The position numbers and the translations under genes were made by a program. DNA of 64,000 nt from an archaeon (GTDB lineage: Archaea; Nanobdellota; Nanobdellia; Pacearchaeales; JAPDKA01): assembly GCA_029258825.1 (NCBI GenBank), contig JAPDKA010000003.1, forward strand, positions 192,065 to 256,064. The letters run 5' to 3'. A model generated the notes under the pieces. It was given only the letters and a program-made list of their open reading frames with translations, did no database searches and was not told where the DNA came from. Below, piece by piece: positions 38,405 through 48,645 of this stretch. Every line of letters starts with the position of its first letter. Position 1 is the stretch's first letter.

Positions 38405-39306
38405 CTAAATAGCATTTTCTTTTTGTAAAGAGGGTTTTATCTCCATTATCTTAGAAAGTTTATAATTTTTTAAATTAAATGAAAAGAGTTTACCATATCT
38501 GGTTCCAATTAAAATCATATATCTTGATATTTTTTCTATACAACTTATATCTTCACCTATAAAGAACTTCTTTTTTGGTTGAAGATATTTATCAAAAATT
38601 ATTAAATCCTCCATCTGTTACCTGTAATAATCTTATTATTTATAATTTCAAGCCCCAAAGAGAAGGTCTAAAGCCTTTCCTTAGCCTTTCATTCGCCGCT
38701 ATACAAATTTTTTAAATCAAACTTAATAATATCTTTCTTATTAAATTTAGATCTACTAATAACATATAAAACTCCATTATAATCTCCAGCATAAATTGTT
38801 TGTTTTCTTTCATCAAACCTAATAGACCAAACTCTCGTTCTTTGGGTTGTGAGCTGAAGTTTGGTTTTTAGTTCTAAAGTACTACTATCTACAATTTCAA
38901 GTTTACCGGATCGTGTAGCGAGAATAATCTCATCTTGTTTTGGATTAAAAACAGAATTGTAAATTCCTTTTCCAAAGATATCATTTTTTTGCTTAATAAT
39001 AGAACCTTCTTCGTCAATGATGTTTAATCTTCCTTTTTCGGCTTTACATCCAATAAAAATTCTACTATTTGAGAGTTCAAGAATTGTGTATATCATATGA
39101 GGAAATAAAATTTTTTTCTCTCTTACAAAGCCGGATTTGGTTTTCCTCAATATATATAAAATACCCTTTGATTTATTAGCAATACTCTTTGTATACAAAA
39201 TTTTTCTTCTATTCCAATCGCTGCCCCCTACATACAATCTATTATTTTTTTCTAAAGCAGCATAAACAGAAGTTGGAAACTGTATAGTATAGTTAACTTT
39301 CACCAT
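38405..39306 (-). pseudogene. decayed beta-propeller (WD40-like) gene
   Basis: 38689-39306 frame ends ...KNLYSGE*; same frame continues KAKERL*TFSLGLEIINNKIITGNRWRI* (propeller-like) and a shifted frame continues MEDLIIFDKYLQPKKKFFIGEDISCIEKISRYMILIGTRYGKLFSFNL. Confidence 0.55.
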
Positions 39307-39467
39307 AATAAAAGATTTGTAAAAATTAATTTAAATTTTTTTTTCTAATTTAGTATCATAAATATCATGGAATTATTTAGACTCACAAAGAAACATTATT
39401 ATTTCAAAACAAAAAAGATTAAAAGTAAGGGTGAGTCAAAATAAATAATAAAAACAATTAAGAAAAG

Positions 39468-40190
39468 ATGGAAATAAACACTGAACTGTTAGGCAAATCT
39501 GAAAAGGTTGTATGGAATATAATAAAGCAAGAAGTGACGTGGCAGTCGCTAATCTATGAATTAGTAAATACTGAACAGCTCGATCCTTGGGATATAGATA
39601 TTGTAAGGCTAACAAATGCTTTTATAGAAAGAATAAAACACATGGAAGAAGCAAACTTACATATATCATCAAAGTTGCTGCTTGTTGCCAGCATCTTAAT
39701 AAGAATAAAAACAGAAATGCTTCACAAACAATTAATAATTATAGAACAAGCAAAACAGGAAACAAAACAAAACGAGAAGATTGAAATCGATCTTGACGAA
39801 TTACCGATACTCATACCAAACACACCCCTACCAAGAGCGAGAAAAATAACTTTAAATGAATTAATTGAGGCATTAAGCAAAGCAATACAAACAGAAGAAA
39901 AAAGAGTAAGAAAAAATATCAGAATAAAAAGTTATGAGCAACAATTAACAGCAGTATTGCCGCGAGTAAGAATAAACCTAAAAGAAAAAATAAAACAAAT
40001 ATATGAGATGATAAAAACGATATTCAGAAAAAAACAGGTTGAAAAAATCAACTTTATAGAGTTATCAGGACAAAAAAGAGAAGACAAAATCGCGACATTT
40101 GTACCGCTTTTACATCTTGATTTCCAAAATAAAATAGAACTAATACAAGAAAAACCCTTCGATGATATTTTTATAAAGCTAAAAAAATAG
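39468..40190 (+). CDS. scpA: segregation and condensation protein A (kleisin)
   Basis: LIYELVNTEQLDPWDIDIVRLTNAFIERI...ASILIRIKTEMLH. Confidence 0.9.
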   Translation: MEINTELLGKSEKVVWNIIKQEVTWQSLIYELVNTEQLDPWDIDIVRLTNAFIERIKHMEEANLHISSKLLLVASILIRIKTEMLHKQLIIIEQAKQETKQNEKIEIDLDELPILIPNTPLPRARKITLNELIEALSKAIQTEEKRVRKNIRIKSYEQQLTAVLPRVRINLKEKIKQIYEMIKTIFRKKQVEKINFIELSGQKREDKIATFVPLLHLDFQNKIELIQEKPFDDIFIKLKK

Positions 40191-40235
40191 GTTTAAAAAG
40201 CATAAGCTTTATTGTTTAATCATAATTTTTATTTT

Positions 40236-40319
40236 GCGGGGGTGCCGGAGTGGTCAAACGGGCTGGACTTAAGATCCAGTGCCTTAGTGGCTGCGTGGGT
40301 TCGAATCCCACCCCCCGCA
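40236..40319 (+). tRNA. tRNA-Leu(UAA)
   Basis: GCGGGGG acceptor, CTGGA-CTTAAGA-TCCAG anticodon arm, GGTTCGAATCC T-loop. Confidence 0.95.
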
Positions 40320-40345
40320 TAAGCAAATAAAATACAATAACAAAA

Positions 40346-40987
40346 ATGGCAGAAGAGATAGAAATAAAAAAGTATGATTTTATCGAACTTAATTATACAG
40401 GAAAACTAAAAGATGGTAGTGTGTTTGATTCTACTAAGCAAGAAATAGTAAAAAACGCAAAACCAATCAAGATTTGTGTTGGTCTTGGTATGGTAATAAA
40501 AGGTTTAGACAAAGCGCTAATAGGAAAAAAACCGACAAAATTTAGCGTTGAAATAAAACCAGAAGAAGCATTTGGGGAAAGAAAATCAAGCTTAATAAAA
40601 ACATTTCCTGTAAGCGCATTTTCCGATAAGCGTATGCTTGTAAAAGGAGCTGTGCTTAACATTGAAGGAGTACTAGCAAAAGTTGTGAATGTTGCTGGTG
40701 GAAGAGTCACGCTTGATTTGAACCATCCTTTAGCAGGAAAAACTGTTATTTATGATGTAGAAATACTAAAGAAAATACAAGATGTGAAGGAAAAAACAGA
40801 CATACTTGCAAAACACTTTTTAGGAATGCTTGGCAGTTATGAAATAAGCGTTGGAGATAACATAAAAATAAAACTCAAGCTGAAACAAGGAGTAAACAAA
40901 GAAAAAACTAGCGAGATTATAAAAAAAGTTGAAAAAGAAATGAAAGAAATATTAGATAAAGAAGTAAAAATAGAAATAGCGCAATAA
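40346..40987 (+). CDS. FKBP-type peptidyl-prolyl isomerase (SlyD-like)
   Basis: YDFIELNYTGKLKDGSVFDSTKQE...VGLGMVIKGLDKALIGKKPTKFSVEIKPEEAFGERKSSLIKTF. Confidence 0.9.
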   Translation: MAEEIEIKKYDFIELNYTGKLKDGSVFDSTKQEIVKNAKPIKICVGLGMVIKGLDKALIGKKPTKFSVEIKPEEAFGERKSSLIKTFPVSAFSDKRMLVKGAVLNIEGVLAKVVNVAGGRVTLDLNHPLAGKTVIYDVEILKKIQDVKEKTDILAKHFLGMLGSYEISVGDNIKIKLKLKQGVNKEKTSEIIKKVEKEMKEILDKEVKIEIAQ

Positions 40988-41031
40988 AGCCACAATAAAA
41001 TTTATATAGTCTTGTTTTTTAGCAAGTTAAA

Positions 41032-42114
41032 ATGGAAGAGCCAAACATCGAAATTGTTGAAGATATAAATGCAATTGATAAAGAGCTAGAAGAAATACTA
41101 AAAAAGCAACAGGCAAGAGTGAAAGTATTCGGCGTAGGTGGTGCTGGCTGCAACACGATAAGTAGAATGAAGGAAGTTGGCATAAAAGGTGCTGAGTTAA
41201 TTGCAGTAAATACTGACGCACAAGACTTGCTTTACAGTTATGCTGACTACAAGATTTTGATAGGAAAAGAGCTAACAAAAGGTCTTGGTGCTGGTTCAAA
41301 CCCTAAAATTGGTGAGGAAGCAGCAAAAGAATCAGAACACGTTATAAAGAAAAAACTAGAAAATACAGATTTGGTATTTATTACATGCGGTCTCGGTGGT
41401 GGCACTGGAACTGGTGCAGCACCAGTTATTGCAGAAGCTGCAAAGAAACTTGGTATATTAACAATAGGTGTTGTAACCTTGCCGTTTTCTATAGAAGGGC
41501 AAGGAAGGTTTGAAAATGCCATGTATGGGTTAGAAAAACTTGAGCATTTAGTAAATACATTAATCGTTATACCGAATGATAGATTGCTCGATCTTGCTCC
41601 TGATTTGCCATTACAAACAGCATTTAAAGTGGCTGATGAAATACTAACCAATGCTGTTAAAGGTATTACAGAACTTATAACAAAGCCAGGGCTTGTTAAT
41701 AGAGATTTTGCAGATGTTAAAGCTATAATGAGTGATGGTGGCGTTGCAATGATTGGTGTAGGTGAAAGTGATAGCCAAAACAGAGCTATAGAAGCTGTAG
41801 AAAAAGCATTAGAAACGCCTTTATTGGATGTTGATATTAGTGATGCGAAAGGTGCATTAGTAAACATTATAGGTGGAACTGATATGACACTGGATGAAGC
41901 AAGAAAGATCATTGAAGCGATTGCTGAAAAAGTCAGTCCTGAAGCAATGCTGTTATGGGGAGCACAAATAAGTGAAGATATGCAAAACACAATAAGGGTA
42001 TTGCTAATCATAACAGGTGTCAACTCACCACAAATATCAGGAGTGACTAAAAAAGAAGAGGAAACCAAGAAAGAGATAGAAGAACAGTTAGGCATAGAGT
42101 TTATCGAAGAGTAA
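41032..42114 (+). CDS. ftsZ: cell division protein FtsZ
   Basis: VFGVGGAGCNTISRM; NTDAQDL; GLGGGTGTGAAPVIAE; TLPFSIEGQGR. Confidence 0.97.
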   Translation: MEEPNIEIVEDINAIDKELEEILKKQQARVKVFGVGGAGCNTISRMKEVGIKGAELIAVNTDAQDLLYSYADYKILIGKELTKGLGAGSNPKIGEEAAKESEHVIKKKLENTDLVFITCGLGGGTGTGAAPVIAEAAKKLGILTIGVVTLPFSIEGQGRFENAMYGLEKLEHLVNTLIVIPNDRLLDLAPDLPLQTAFKVADEILTNAVKGITELITKPGLVNRDFADVKAIMSDGGVAMIGVGESDSQNRAIEAVEKALETPLLDVDISDAKGALVNIIGGTDMTLDEARKIIEAIAEKVSPEAMLLWGAQISEDMQNTIRVLLIITGVNSPQISGVTKKEEETKKEIEEQLGIEFIEE

Positions 42115-42132
42115 ATAAACAAATGAAGCAGA

Positions 42133-42306
42133 ATGAAGCTAGCAAACACAAAAAGCTTTTTCATCCAATGTAAAAGAGTTTGGCAAATAACAAGAAAGCC
42201 TACAATTGAAGAAATAAAAACCACTGCAAAAGTATCCGCAATAGGGATTGGCATAATAGGTTTTATAGGGTTTTTGATTTACTTAATATTCAGTATAGCA
42301 AAATAA
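42133..42306 (+). CDS. secE: preprotein translocase SecE (Sec61 gamma)
   Basis: Hand translation: MKLANTKSFFIQCKRVWQITRKPTIEEIKTTAKVSAIGIGIIGFIGFLIYLIFSIAK*; directly upstream of spt5. Confidence 0.9.
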   Translation: MKLANTKSFFIQCKRVWQITRKPTIEEIKTTAKVSAIGIGIIGFIGFLIYLIFSIAK

Positions 42307-42329
42307 ATAAAAAATGGCATGGAAGTAAA

Positions 42330-42809
42330 ATGATATTTGTCGTGAGGACAATAACAAATAAAGAGGAACAAGCTGCAGATCTTATTGCTATGAAAGCAAA
42401 ACAGAACGAATTACGCATTTTTTCTATAGTAAGCCCTCACGGGATGAAAGGTTATATTTTTGTTGAAGCGCCAGACAAAGAAACAGTTGAACTTGCAATA
42501 AAAAATGTACCTTATGTTAAAGGAATGTTAAACAAGACAATAGACATAGCACAACTTGAAGATTTGCTTACAGCAACAAAACAAACATATAATATTGAAG
42601 AAGGCGACATAGTGGAAATCATAGGAGAAGGATTTAAAAAAGCAAAAGGAAAAGTGAAAAGAATAAACAAGTTAAAAGAAGAAGCCATAGTCGAATTACT
42701 TGAAGCAACAGTACCTATACCAATAACAGTAAAGCTAGATAATTTACGCGTCATTAGAAGAGAAAAACCTGAAACGGGCAAAATCAGCGAAAGCGAAGAA
42801 AAAGAATAA
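42330..42809 (+). CDS. spt5: transcription elongation factor Spt5 (NusG-like)
   Basis: NGN domain (IFVVRTITNKEEQAADLI...GYIFVEAPD) plus KOW (IEEGDIVEIIGEGFKKAKGKVKRIN). Confidence 0.92.
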   Translation: MIFVVRTITNKEEQAADLIAMKAKQNELRIFSIVSPHGMKGYIFVEAPDKETVELAIKNVPYVKGMLNKTIDIAQLEDLLTATKQTYNIEEGDIVEIIGEGFKKAKGKVKRINKLKEEAIVELLEATVPIPITVKLDNLRVIRREKPETGKISESEEKE

Positions 42810-42841
42810 AATTGTTGCTCTTTGTTTAAATTTTATAATTT

Positions 42842-44695
42842 TTATTCAAAAAATTTAAGTCTAAATTTACCTACTTTTTGTTTTAAAGCATCGAGAAAAT
42901 CTGCTGTTAACTGCAAGCTGACACGTCTTTGATCCTTGCTCAATGCTTGATTAAGCTCATCCGTGCTTGACTGTTCGAACTCGTTATTTTTTTGATTATA
43001 TTTCAAAACTTCATCTTTTGTAACATCAGGAATAACAAATATAACATCCTTTATTGGAATTATCTCTCCTTTGGTTTTATCTGTCTCTATTAATATCTTT
43101 GTTTTTAATCTTTCTAGTATTTGTTTCCTCTCTAAATATTCGCGTAGTTCTTTAATTAACTCAAGCACATCTTTCCTTAGCAATTCAAATTCATGCTTTT
43201 CTAAACTTTTATCTTTATCTTTTTTTATGCTTTTCTCTTTCTTTGTTTTCTTTTTTTGTTTTGAAGATTTTGAACATTTCTGCATAAGTTTGTCTAAAAC
43301 CGTCCCAAATCTTTTATCAATTAAACCCTGGCTTATTAATTCTTTTTTGAACATTTCAATTAGTTTTTGTTGTGGCAGTTTACCAAATATTTTCTCAAGG
43401 AGTTCAAACACTGTATCTTTCAATTGATTCAACAAGTTTTGCCTTGATCTTGATTCTATTTGATCCATAAGTTGCTTTAATCTTTCCATATAATCTGAAA
43501 CTTGTTCAAGCAAAGAATCTACTTCTTTACCAGAGATTTGTTTTATTTTTTCATGTTCATATTTCTTATAAATATCAACGATCTTCTCAAGTATATCGAC
43601 ATATTTTTTCTCCAGCAAACCTTCTTTTTCAACAAAGATTTTTCTCATTAACTCAACAGTTTCTCTCGGTGTAGGCGGAGCAATACCGTAAAGCATTAAT
43701 GCTGCTTGGCTTGGTGTAATAACACCCCAATATATATCGCTTGTCACAATCTCGTTAAGTTTTTGTCTAACAGTTTTTATGACTCTCTCGCCCAAGGACA
43801 TAAACATATCTATGGCTTCTGGACTTGGTTTAATTTTACCCATCTTAAGCAAGAGCTTCCATGGCATAAATGCTCCTCTGTCATACAAAGGAACACCATC
43901 CCTAATGAAAGTAAATATTACAGGGTGTGCCTCTTTAACAGCTTCCCAAAATTCTGTTAAGATGTAAATCTGAGGACTCAATTTGTTTTTCGCATTTGCA
44001 AGTTCGTTCGCTTCAATCGCATAACTATAAATGATAGCCCTCAATCTTTCTTTTAACTCAACACGAGGCATTCTTTTTACATCTGTATCGTCTATAACAA
44101 TGTAAACATCAACATCACTCGTTTTTGTTGCTTCTCCTCTAACTATGCTACCGGCTAAAACGTAACTAACAACGTAACGCTCAAATTTTTTAAGCACTCT
44201 AATTTTGTGGATTGTTGCAACTCTCAAAGCTGCAAGCAAGCCTGTATCAAATACAGGTAAAGACATGGCAATAGCATCTATAAGTTCGTATTTACCATCA
44301 AAACAAATTTGCCATAATTCACTTACAGTATAGAAATGTAACCAAAGCTTTGGTTTCATATCTTTAACAATTTGAATGCTTTCCAACTTAAGTTTCATAA
44401 CATCTTTAGCATTTTCATCAGGAACAACGATAACAACATGGAAAAGTTTCTCGCCCTCTCGCTTCTCAACTTCTTCTTCCTCTTCAATGATTTTACTTGC
44501 TTCTGGAGGTAAAAGCCCAATACACTTAATGAAAGAATACTTTTTGATTATTTTTTCCTTATATTTTTCAACATTCTTTTTTACAGCTTCTATTTTTTTC
44601 TTTAACTCTTCCATCAATTTCTGAATATCTTGCCTTTTCAACAGTTTTTCATAATTTTCATAGCTTTCCTTTTCCCCATTACTTTTTTCAGTCAT
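42842..44695 (-). CDS. MNT-type nucleotidyltransferase-domain protein with long helical region
   Basis: VLAGSIVRGEATKTSDVDVYIVIDD (GS...DxD). Confidence 0.6.
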   Translation of the reverse strand: MTEKSNGEKESYENYEKLLKRQDIQKLMEELKKKIEAVKKNVEKYKEKIIKKYSFIKCIGLLPPEASKIIEEEEEVEKREGEKLFHVVIVVPDENAKDVMKLKLESIQIVKDMKPKLWLHFYTVSELWQICFDGKYELIDAIAMSLPVFDTGLLAALRVATIHKIRVLKKFERYVVSYVLAGSIVRGEATKTSDVDVYIVIDDTDVKRMPRVELKERLRAIIYSYAIEANELANAKNKLSPQIYILTEFWEAVKEAHPVIFTFIRDGVPLYDRGAFMPWKLLLKMGKIKPSPEAIDMFMSLGERVIKTVRQKLNEIVTSDIYWGVITPSQAALMLYGIAPPTPRETVELMRKIFVEKEGLLEKKYVDILEKIVDIYKKYEHEKIKQISGKEVDSLLEQVSDYMERLKQLMDQIESRSRQNLLNQLKDTVFELLEKIFGKLPQQKLIEMFKKELISQGLIDKRFGTVLDKLMQKCSKSSKQKKKTKKEKSIKKDKDKSLEKHEFELLRKDVLELIKELREYLERKQILERLKTKILIETDKTKGEIIPIKDVIFVIPDVTKDEVLKYNQKNNEFEQSSTDELNQALSKDQRRVSLQLTADFLDALKQKVGKFRLKFFE

Positions 44696-44771
44696 GAAAA
44701 CTTACTGTTTAGAAGTTTTTTAAATGTTTGGATAGCAATAACGTTTTAAACCCAAATAAACAAGACAGATT

Positions 44772-45545
44772 ATGCTATATCTAGCAGGACTTGGTCTAAA
44801 ACCAGAACATTTTACAGTAGAATTAATTAATGCTATTAAGAAGTGTAACAAGATATACATAGATACATACACTACCAAATTTGATGTAAAAGCATTTGTA
44901 GATAAAATAAAAGAAATCAACCAGCAAGTTGAAATAGTAAATGCAGAAAGGAGTATGCTAGAAGAAAATAGCAGCATTATAATCGATGAAGCCAAACAGG
45001 CAAACATTATGGTGGCTGTTTACGGAAATTGCTTAACTGCCACAACACATATGACAATAATTGAACAAGCTGAAAAACAAAATGTTAAAGTTGTTGTACT
45101 GCATAACATTTCTATCATTGATGCAATAACAGAAGTAGGATTAAGCATTTACAATTTTGGTAAAATCGTAAGCCTGCCTAAATGGAGTATAGGTTATGAG
45201 CCTTGCAGCTTTATAAAAACGATCGCACAAAATATAAAAAATAATGCTCATACATTAGTGCTCGTTTCTCCAGAACTTAACTTGAACCAAGCTCTTCAAG
45301 TTTTGAGACAAGCATTGGAGAAAGCATACAAAGAAAATACAATAGATAAAGAAGAATACAACTATATAATGAACAGCCAGCTAATAATAGCAAGCAAACT
45401 TGCAAGCGAAAAAAAACAAATATTTACAATAAAATTAAGCAACATAAAAGAAATTGAAATAGACCATCCGTTCTGCATTATTGTGCCGGCTAAACTACAA
45501 TTTTTTGAACAACAAAAGATAAACAAATTAAAAGCAATAAAATAA
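44772..45545 (+). CDS. dphB: diphthine synthase
   Basis: MLYLAGLGLKPEHFTVELINAIKKCNKIYIDTYT; VYGNCLTATTHMTIIEQA; SLPKWSIGYEPCSF. Confidence 0.88.
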   Translation: MLYLAGLGLKPEHFTVELINAIKKCNKIYIDTYTTKFDVKAFVDKIKEINQQVEIVNAERSMLEENSSIIIDEAKQANIMVAVYGNCLTATTHMTIIEQAEKQNVKVVVLHNISIIDAITEVGLSIYNFGKIVSLPKWSIGYEPCSFIKTIAQNIKNNAHTLVLVSPELNLNQALQVLRQALEKAYKENTIDKEEYNYIMNSQLIIASKLASEKKQIFTIKLSNIKEIEIDHPFCIIVPAKLQFFEQQKINKLKAIK

Positions 45546-45552
45546 AGCTAAA

Positions 45553-46428
45553 TCAAGGAAGTAAAGTTAGTGTTTTCTTTTTGCTGTCTACATATTTATA
45601 TTCGGTTACAATCATAAAGTTTGACATATGGGCTTGTTCATTTGCTACATTTTTCTTGCATGTTATTCTGCCAAGCCTAGCATATCCTTGCAGTGATTCA
45701 ATGCTATTTCCGATATTATCTTCAAGAGAACAAACAAACCCTTGTTCTGCTTGTATTGTCACTTTAAATTTACCTTTTTTCAACATTTCATTGATGTCAT
45801 TTTCAACAATCTTATCACAATCGGATTCAGGCATAAACACATCACCACTACCCTTATTCACAAGATCTATGTAAACATAAAGAGTATTACCTTTTACTTC
45901 TTCTGTTATAGAAGCAACCTGGATTGGTGAATCAATATTGTTAAATGCAACGTCGGAAAAAGAACAAACACCTTCTTGTTTTGCCACACAAATGGATGCT
46001 TGAGTAATGGTAGCATAATTATAGCAAGCAACTAACTGAATAGGAAAAGAAAATGCATTACTCAATGTTAAATCTGAATATGCGTCTGAACTAAATACAA
46101 GTCGTTCAAAGCCTGTTTTAGCATTAAGCCCATGCGTGTTTGTAAGTTTTGTGTTAATGTTCTTTAAATTATTTCCAATACCAAGCAAATAAAAACTGCC
46201 TGTACCTGCCTGCAGATCATAGCCACCTTTATTATAAACATCAACATAAACAGGAAAATGCTGATTAACTTGTATTTCTTCTGGAGGTGCATTATATACA
46301 AAATCGAAGCTTAGACCATACACAACCTGCTCTTGTTTTTGTTGCTGCTGGCATCCCTCAAACTGTGCACCTAATAAAAACAAAACAAAGATTGCAAGTA
46401 AAGGCAAAACAAATGTTTTTATTTTCAT
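45553..46428 (-). CDS. secreted lipoprotein-like protein
   Basis: N-terminal hydrophobic segment and Cys (GAQFEGCQQQQ); Ig/CARDB-like beta pattern. Confidence 0.45.
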   Translation of the reverse strand: MKIKTFVLPLLAIFVLFLLGAQFEGCQQQQKQEQVVYGLSFDFVYNAPPEEIQVNQHFPVYVDVYNKGGYDLQAGTGSFYLLGIGNNLKNINTKLTNTHGLNAKTGFERLVFSSDAYSDLTLSNAFSFPIQLVACYNYATITQASICVAKQEGVCSFSDVAFNNIDSPIQVASITEEVKGNTLYVYIDLVNKGSGDVFMPESDCDKIVENDINEMLKKGKFKVTIQAEQGFVCSLEDNIGNSIESLQGYARLGRITCKKNVANEQAHMSNFMIVTEYKYVDSKKKTLTLLP

Positions 46429-47264
46429 TTTGGCTCGATCATGAAATTAAAGGTATAAGCTTCAACCACATTATAGTTTAAGTTTAACTGTAACGGTAAT
46501 GTTTGGTGCTTTGAATATAGCAATGTTTCACATTTTATAAGTTTTTCGTTATTCTCAAAGTCAAGCAAGGCCTGGCCATTAAAATTGATATCATCTGCAG
46601 TACAATCAAGAAAATTGCCTGCCAGCGTTGCAGAAAATGCCACTTGTTGTTTTTCAAAATTGTTAAGATAAAGTTTAACATTATCAAGTTTTACAAGCTT
46701 AAAAGCTATTTCAAGTTTATTTGTTTGTGGATGTAATGCATAAGAAATCTCAATTTGCAATGGTTGTTGAACAACATACAAGTTTCCTGTTTGTTTTTCC
46801 ACATCTATGGCAAGGGTTTTGCTAATCTCATCTGAATGGATAAAATCAACATAGAGTCTAGCTTGCATAGGTGTATCCACATTCTCATACCTGAATGGGC
46901 CAAATGAAACAATAGTGCTGTATGGTCGTGCATCAGATTTAGGAAGTAACATAAATGAAGTACAATCTCTATGTATACCTTGATAGTAATCAGCCAAATC
47001 GTCATCAATGCAAATCATGCTATTAACATACTTTTGCCCATAATTAGTCACATTAAATGCAATATAATAATCTTCATTTGCTTTTATAGTTTTACCTGGT
47101 ACAAGATAATCAAGCCCGCTTATAAAATCAAACGTTAAGCCTTGTTGCTGCACTGGCTGCTGGCAACCAGTAAAACCAAAACAGAATAACAAAACAAATA
47201 TGAAGGCTAAGGCAATTAACCCGTTTGACTTGTTCTGTTGATTTCTCTTAGGTTTTATTTTCAT
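46425..47264 (-). CDS. secreted lipoprotein-like protein, paralogue of the neighbouring gene
   Basis: GFTGCQQPVQQQGLTFDFISG... parallels YGLSFDFVYNAPP... in 45553..46428. Confidence 0.45.
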   Translation of the reverse strand: MKIKPKRNQQNKSNGLIALAFIFVLLFCFGFTGCQQPVQQQGLTFDFISGLDYLVPGKTIKANEDYYIAFNVTNYGQKYVNSMICIDDDLADYYQGIHRDCTSFMLLPKSDARPYSTIVSFGPFRYENVDTPMQARLYVDFIHSDEISKTLAIDVEKQTGNLYVVQQPLQIEISYALHPQTNKLEIAFKLVKLDNVKLYLNNFEKQQVAFSATLAGNFLDCTADDINFNGQALLDFENNEKLIKCETLLYSKHQTLPLQLNLNYNVVEAYTFNFMIEPK

Positions 47265-47265
47265 C

Positions 47266-48489
47266 TTAAAATTTTTTTAGTGTAAATGTCTTTTTACTTT
47301 CAACAACATAAAGTGTAGTTGCTTTAACTAGCGCCTTCTGTTCTTTTTCTGATGCGGCCAATACATCAAGTTTACAGTTAAAGCTGTATGTTTCAACATT
47401 CTTTTTGCTAACAAGATATTTCCTTATATCTTCAATGTTTGTAAGCTCGACTTCATTTTGCTTTATTTGTTTAAAGTCATCGCAGTACAGCGCTATATCG
47501 TTAGACTGCACAATAGCTCTAATCCACTCTATAGATTTTAACTTAGCATCATAATCAGATTGTTTAAGTAGTAGGCGCATTGTATACTGTCCTACATCGA
47601 ATGGTTGGCTTGAAGGAATAGAGATCCAAAATAAATAAGGTGCTGCTTGCTCCATAAAGCTTTTTTCTTGAACTCTTTCTTTAGCATGTTGCATTGTTCT
47701 AATTTGCATGTATGAAGAAACTAGTACAGGACGTTGCAACACAACTGTAAGTTTTGCTACTGCAATTTCTGGCAGGTCTGAAATATGTCCTTGACAATGA
47801 AATGCTGTTGTTTGTTTTGAGCTTGATTTTTCAAACACAAATGTATTACCTTGACTAAAAGCTTCAAGTTGTGTTGGTTGTATTTCCTGTTTTAAGCCAT
47901 CATACTCAAGAATACAATAAGGTTTTATTTGCACAAAATCAAGAACATTATTGTAAACGTCAAGCTCTACAGTTACATCAAAATCTCCATTTTCATCTAT
48001 CACATCATTGTACACTTTCATATCAATCTGAACAGATTCTGTCTTATTAATGATAGTTGGTTCTTCAAACATTGTAAAGAAAATACAATTATCTACATCC
48101 CCCCTCATACAAGCCCAAAGATTAAGTAAGTCTTTACCAATACTTGAAACCATGCTTCCAATACCTGCTGCTTTAATAAAACTTGGGACAAAACCAATAC
48201 GCCAATAACTAATAAGCATAAATAAACCTAAACCAAAAATAATAATTATAATTAGAGACAACAAAGATATTTTCAATTTTTCTGGAAGTATGCTTAAGAT
48301 AAAACCTAAGAAAGCGAAACCTAACCCAAACACAATTGGAAAAAATAAAACAGCGGGAATGCCTTTGAAACCAAAATTGACTACACTTAAAATCGCAAAC
48401 ACTATACCTATAGCTATACCTAGAATTAACCCAACTAAACTGTAGATTAGCATCGACCTCTTTTTAAAGCTGTCTGTTTCAGCATCCAT
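47266..48489 (-). CDS. membrane-anchored extracellular protein, same cluster
   Basis: Three N-terminal TMs, then beta-rich region. Confidence 0.4.
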   Translation of the reverse strand: MDAETDSFKKRSMLIYSLVGLILGIAIGIVFAILSVVNFGFKGIPAVLFFPIVFGLGFAFLGFILSILPEKLKISLLSLIIIIIFGLGLFMLISYWRIGFVPSFIKAAGIGSMVSSIGKDLLNLWACMRGDVDNCIFFTMFEEPTIINKTESVQIDMKVYNDVIDENGDFDVTVELDVYNNVLDFVQIKPYCILEYDGLKQEIQPTQLEAFSQGNTFVFEKSSSKQTTAFHCQGHISDLPEIAVAKLTVVLQRPVLVSSYMQIRTMQHAKERVQEKSFMEQAAPYLFWISIPSSQPFDVGQYTMRLLLKQSDYDAKLKSIEWIRAIVQSNDIALYCDDFKQIKQNEVELTNIEDIRKYLVSKKNVETYSFNCKLDVLAASEKEQKALVKATTLYVVESKKTFTLKKF

Positions 48490-48534
48490 AAGCGAAGATA
48501 AATTTTTAAGTATATAACTCTTTCGTTAAACACA

Positions 48535-48639
48535 ATGTACGAAACACCAACCTATAGGAAAACAAGAAAAGAAAAAAAATTGAAAAGAAAAAGAAGAGTA
48601 TATAAAAAAGGCAGGCCTCTAAAGATAAAATCTAAATGA
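48535..48639 (+). CDS. 34-aa basic protein
   Basis: Hand translation: MYETPTYRKTRKEKKLKRKRRVYKKGRPLKIKSK*. Confidence 0.4.
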   Translation: MYETPTYRKTRKEKKLKRKRRVYKKGRPLKIKSK

Positions 48640-48645
48640 AAATAA

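Noticed and set aside
39370-39445. 25-aa ORF (MELFRLTKKHYYFKTKKIKSKGESK) upstream of scpA
   Set aside because: Too short and without supporting conservation or clear RBS; could be leader DNA.
41247-42254. 335-aa ORF antisense to ftsZ
   Set aside because: Purely antisense to a highly conserved gene with Ser/Ile-rich composition.
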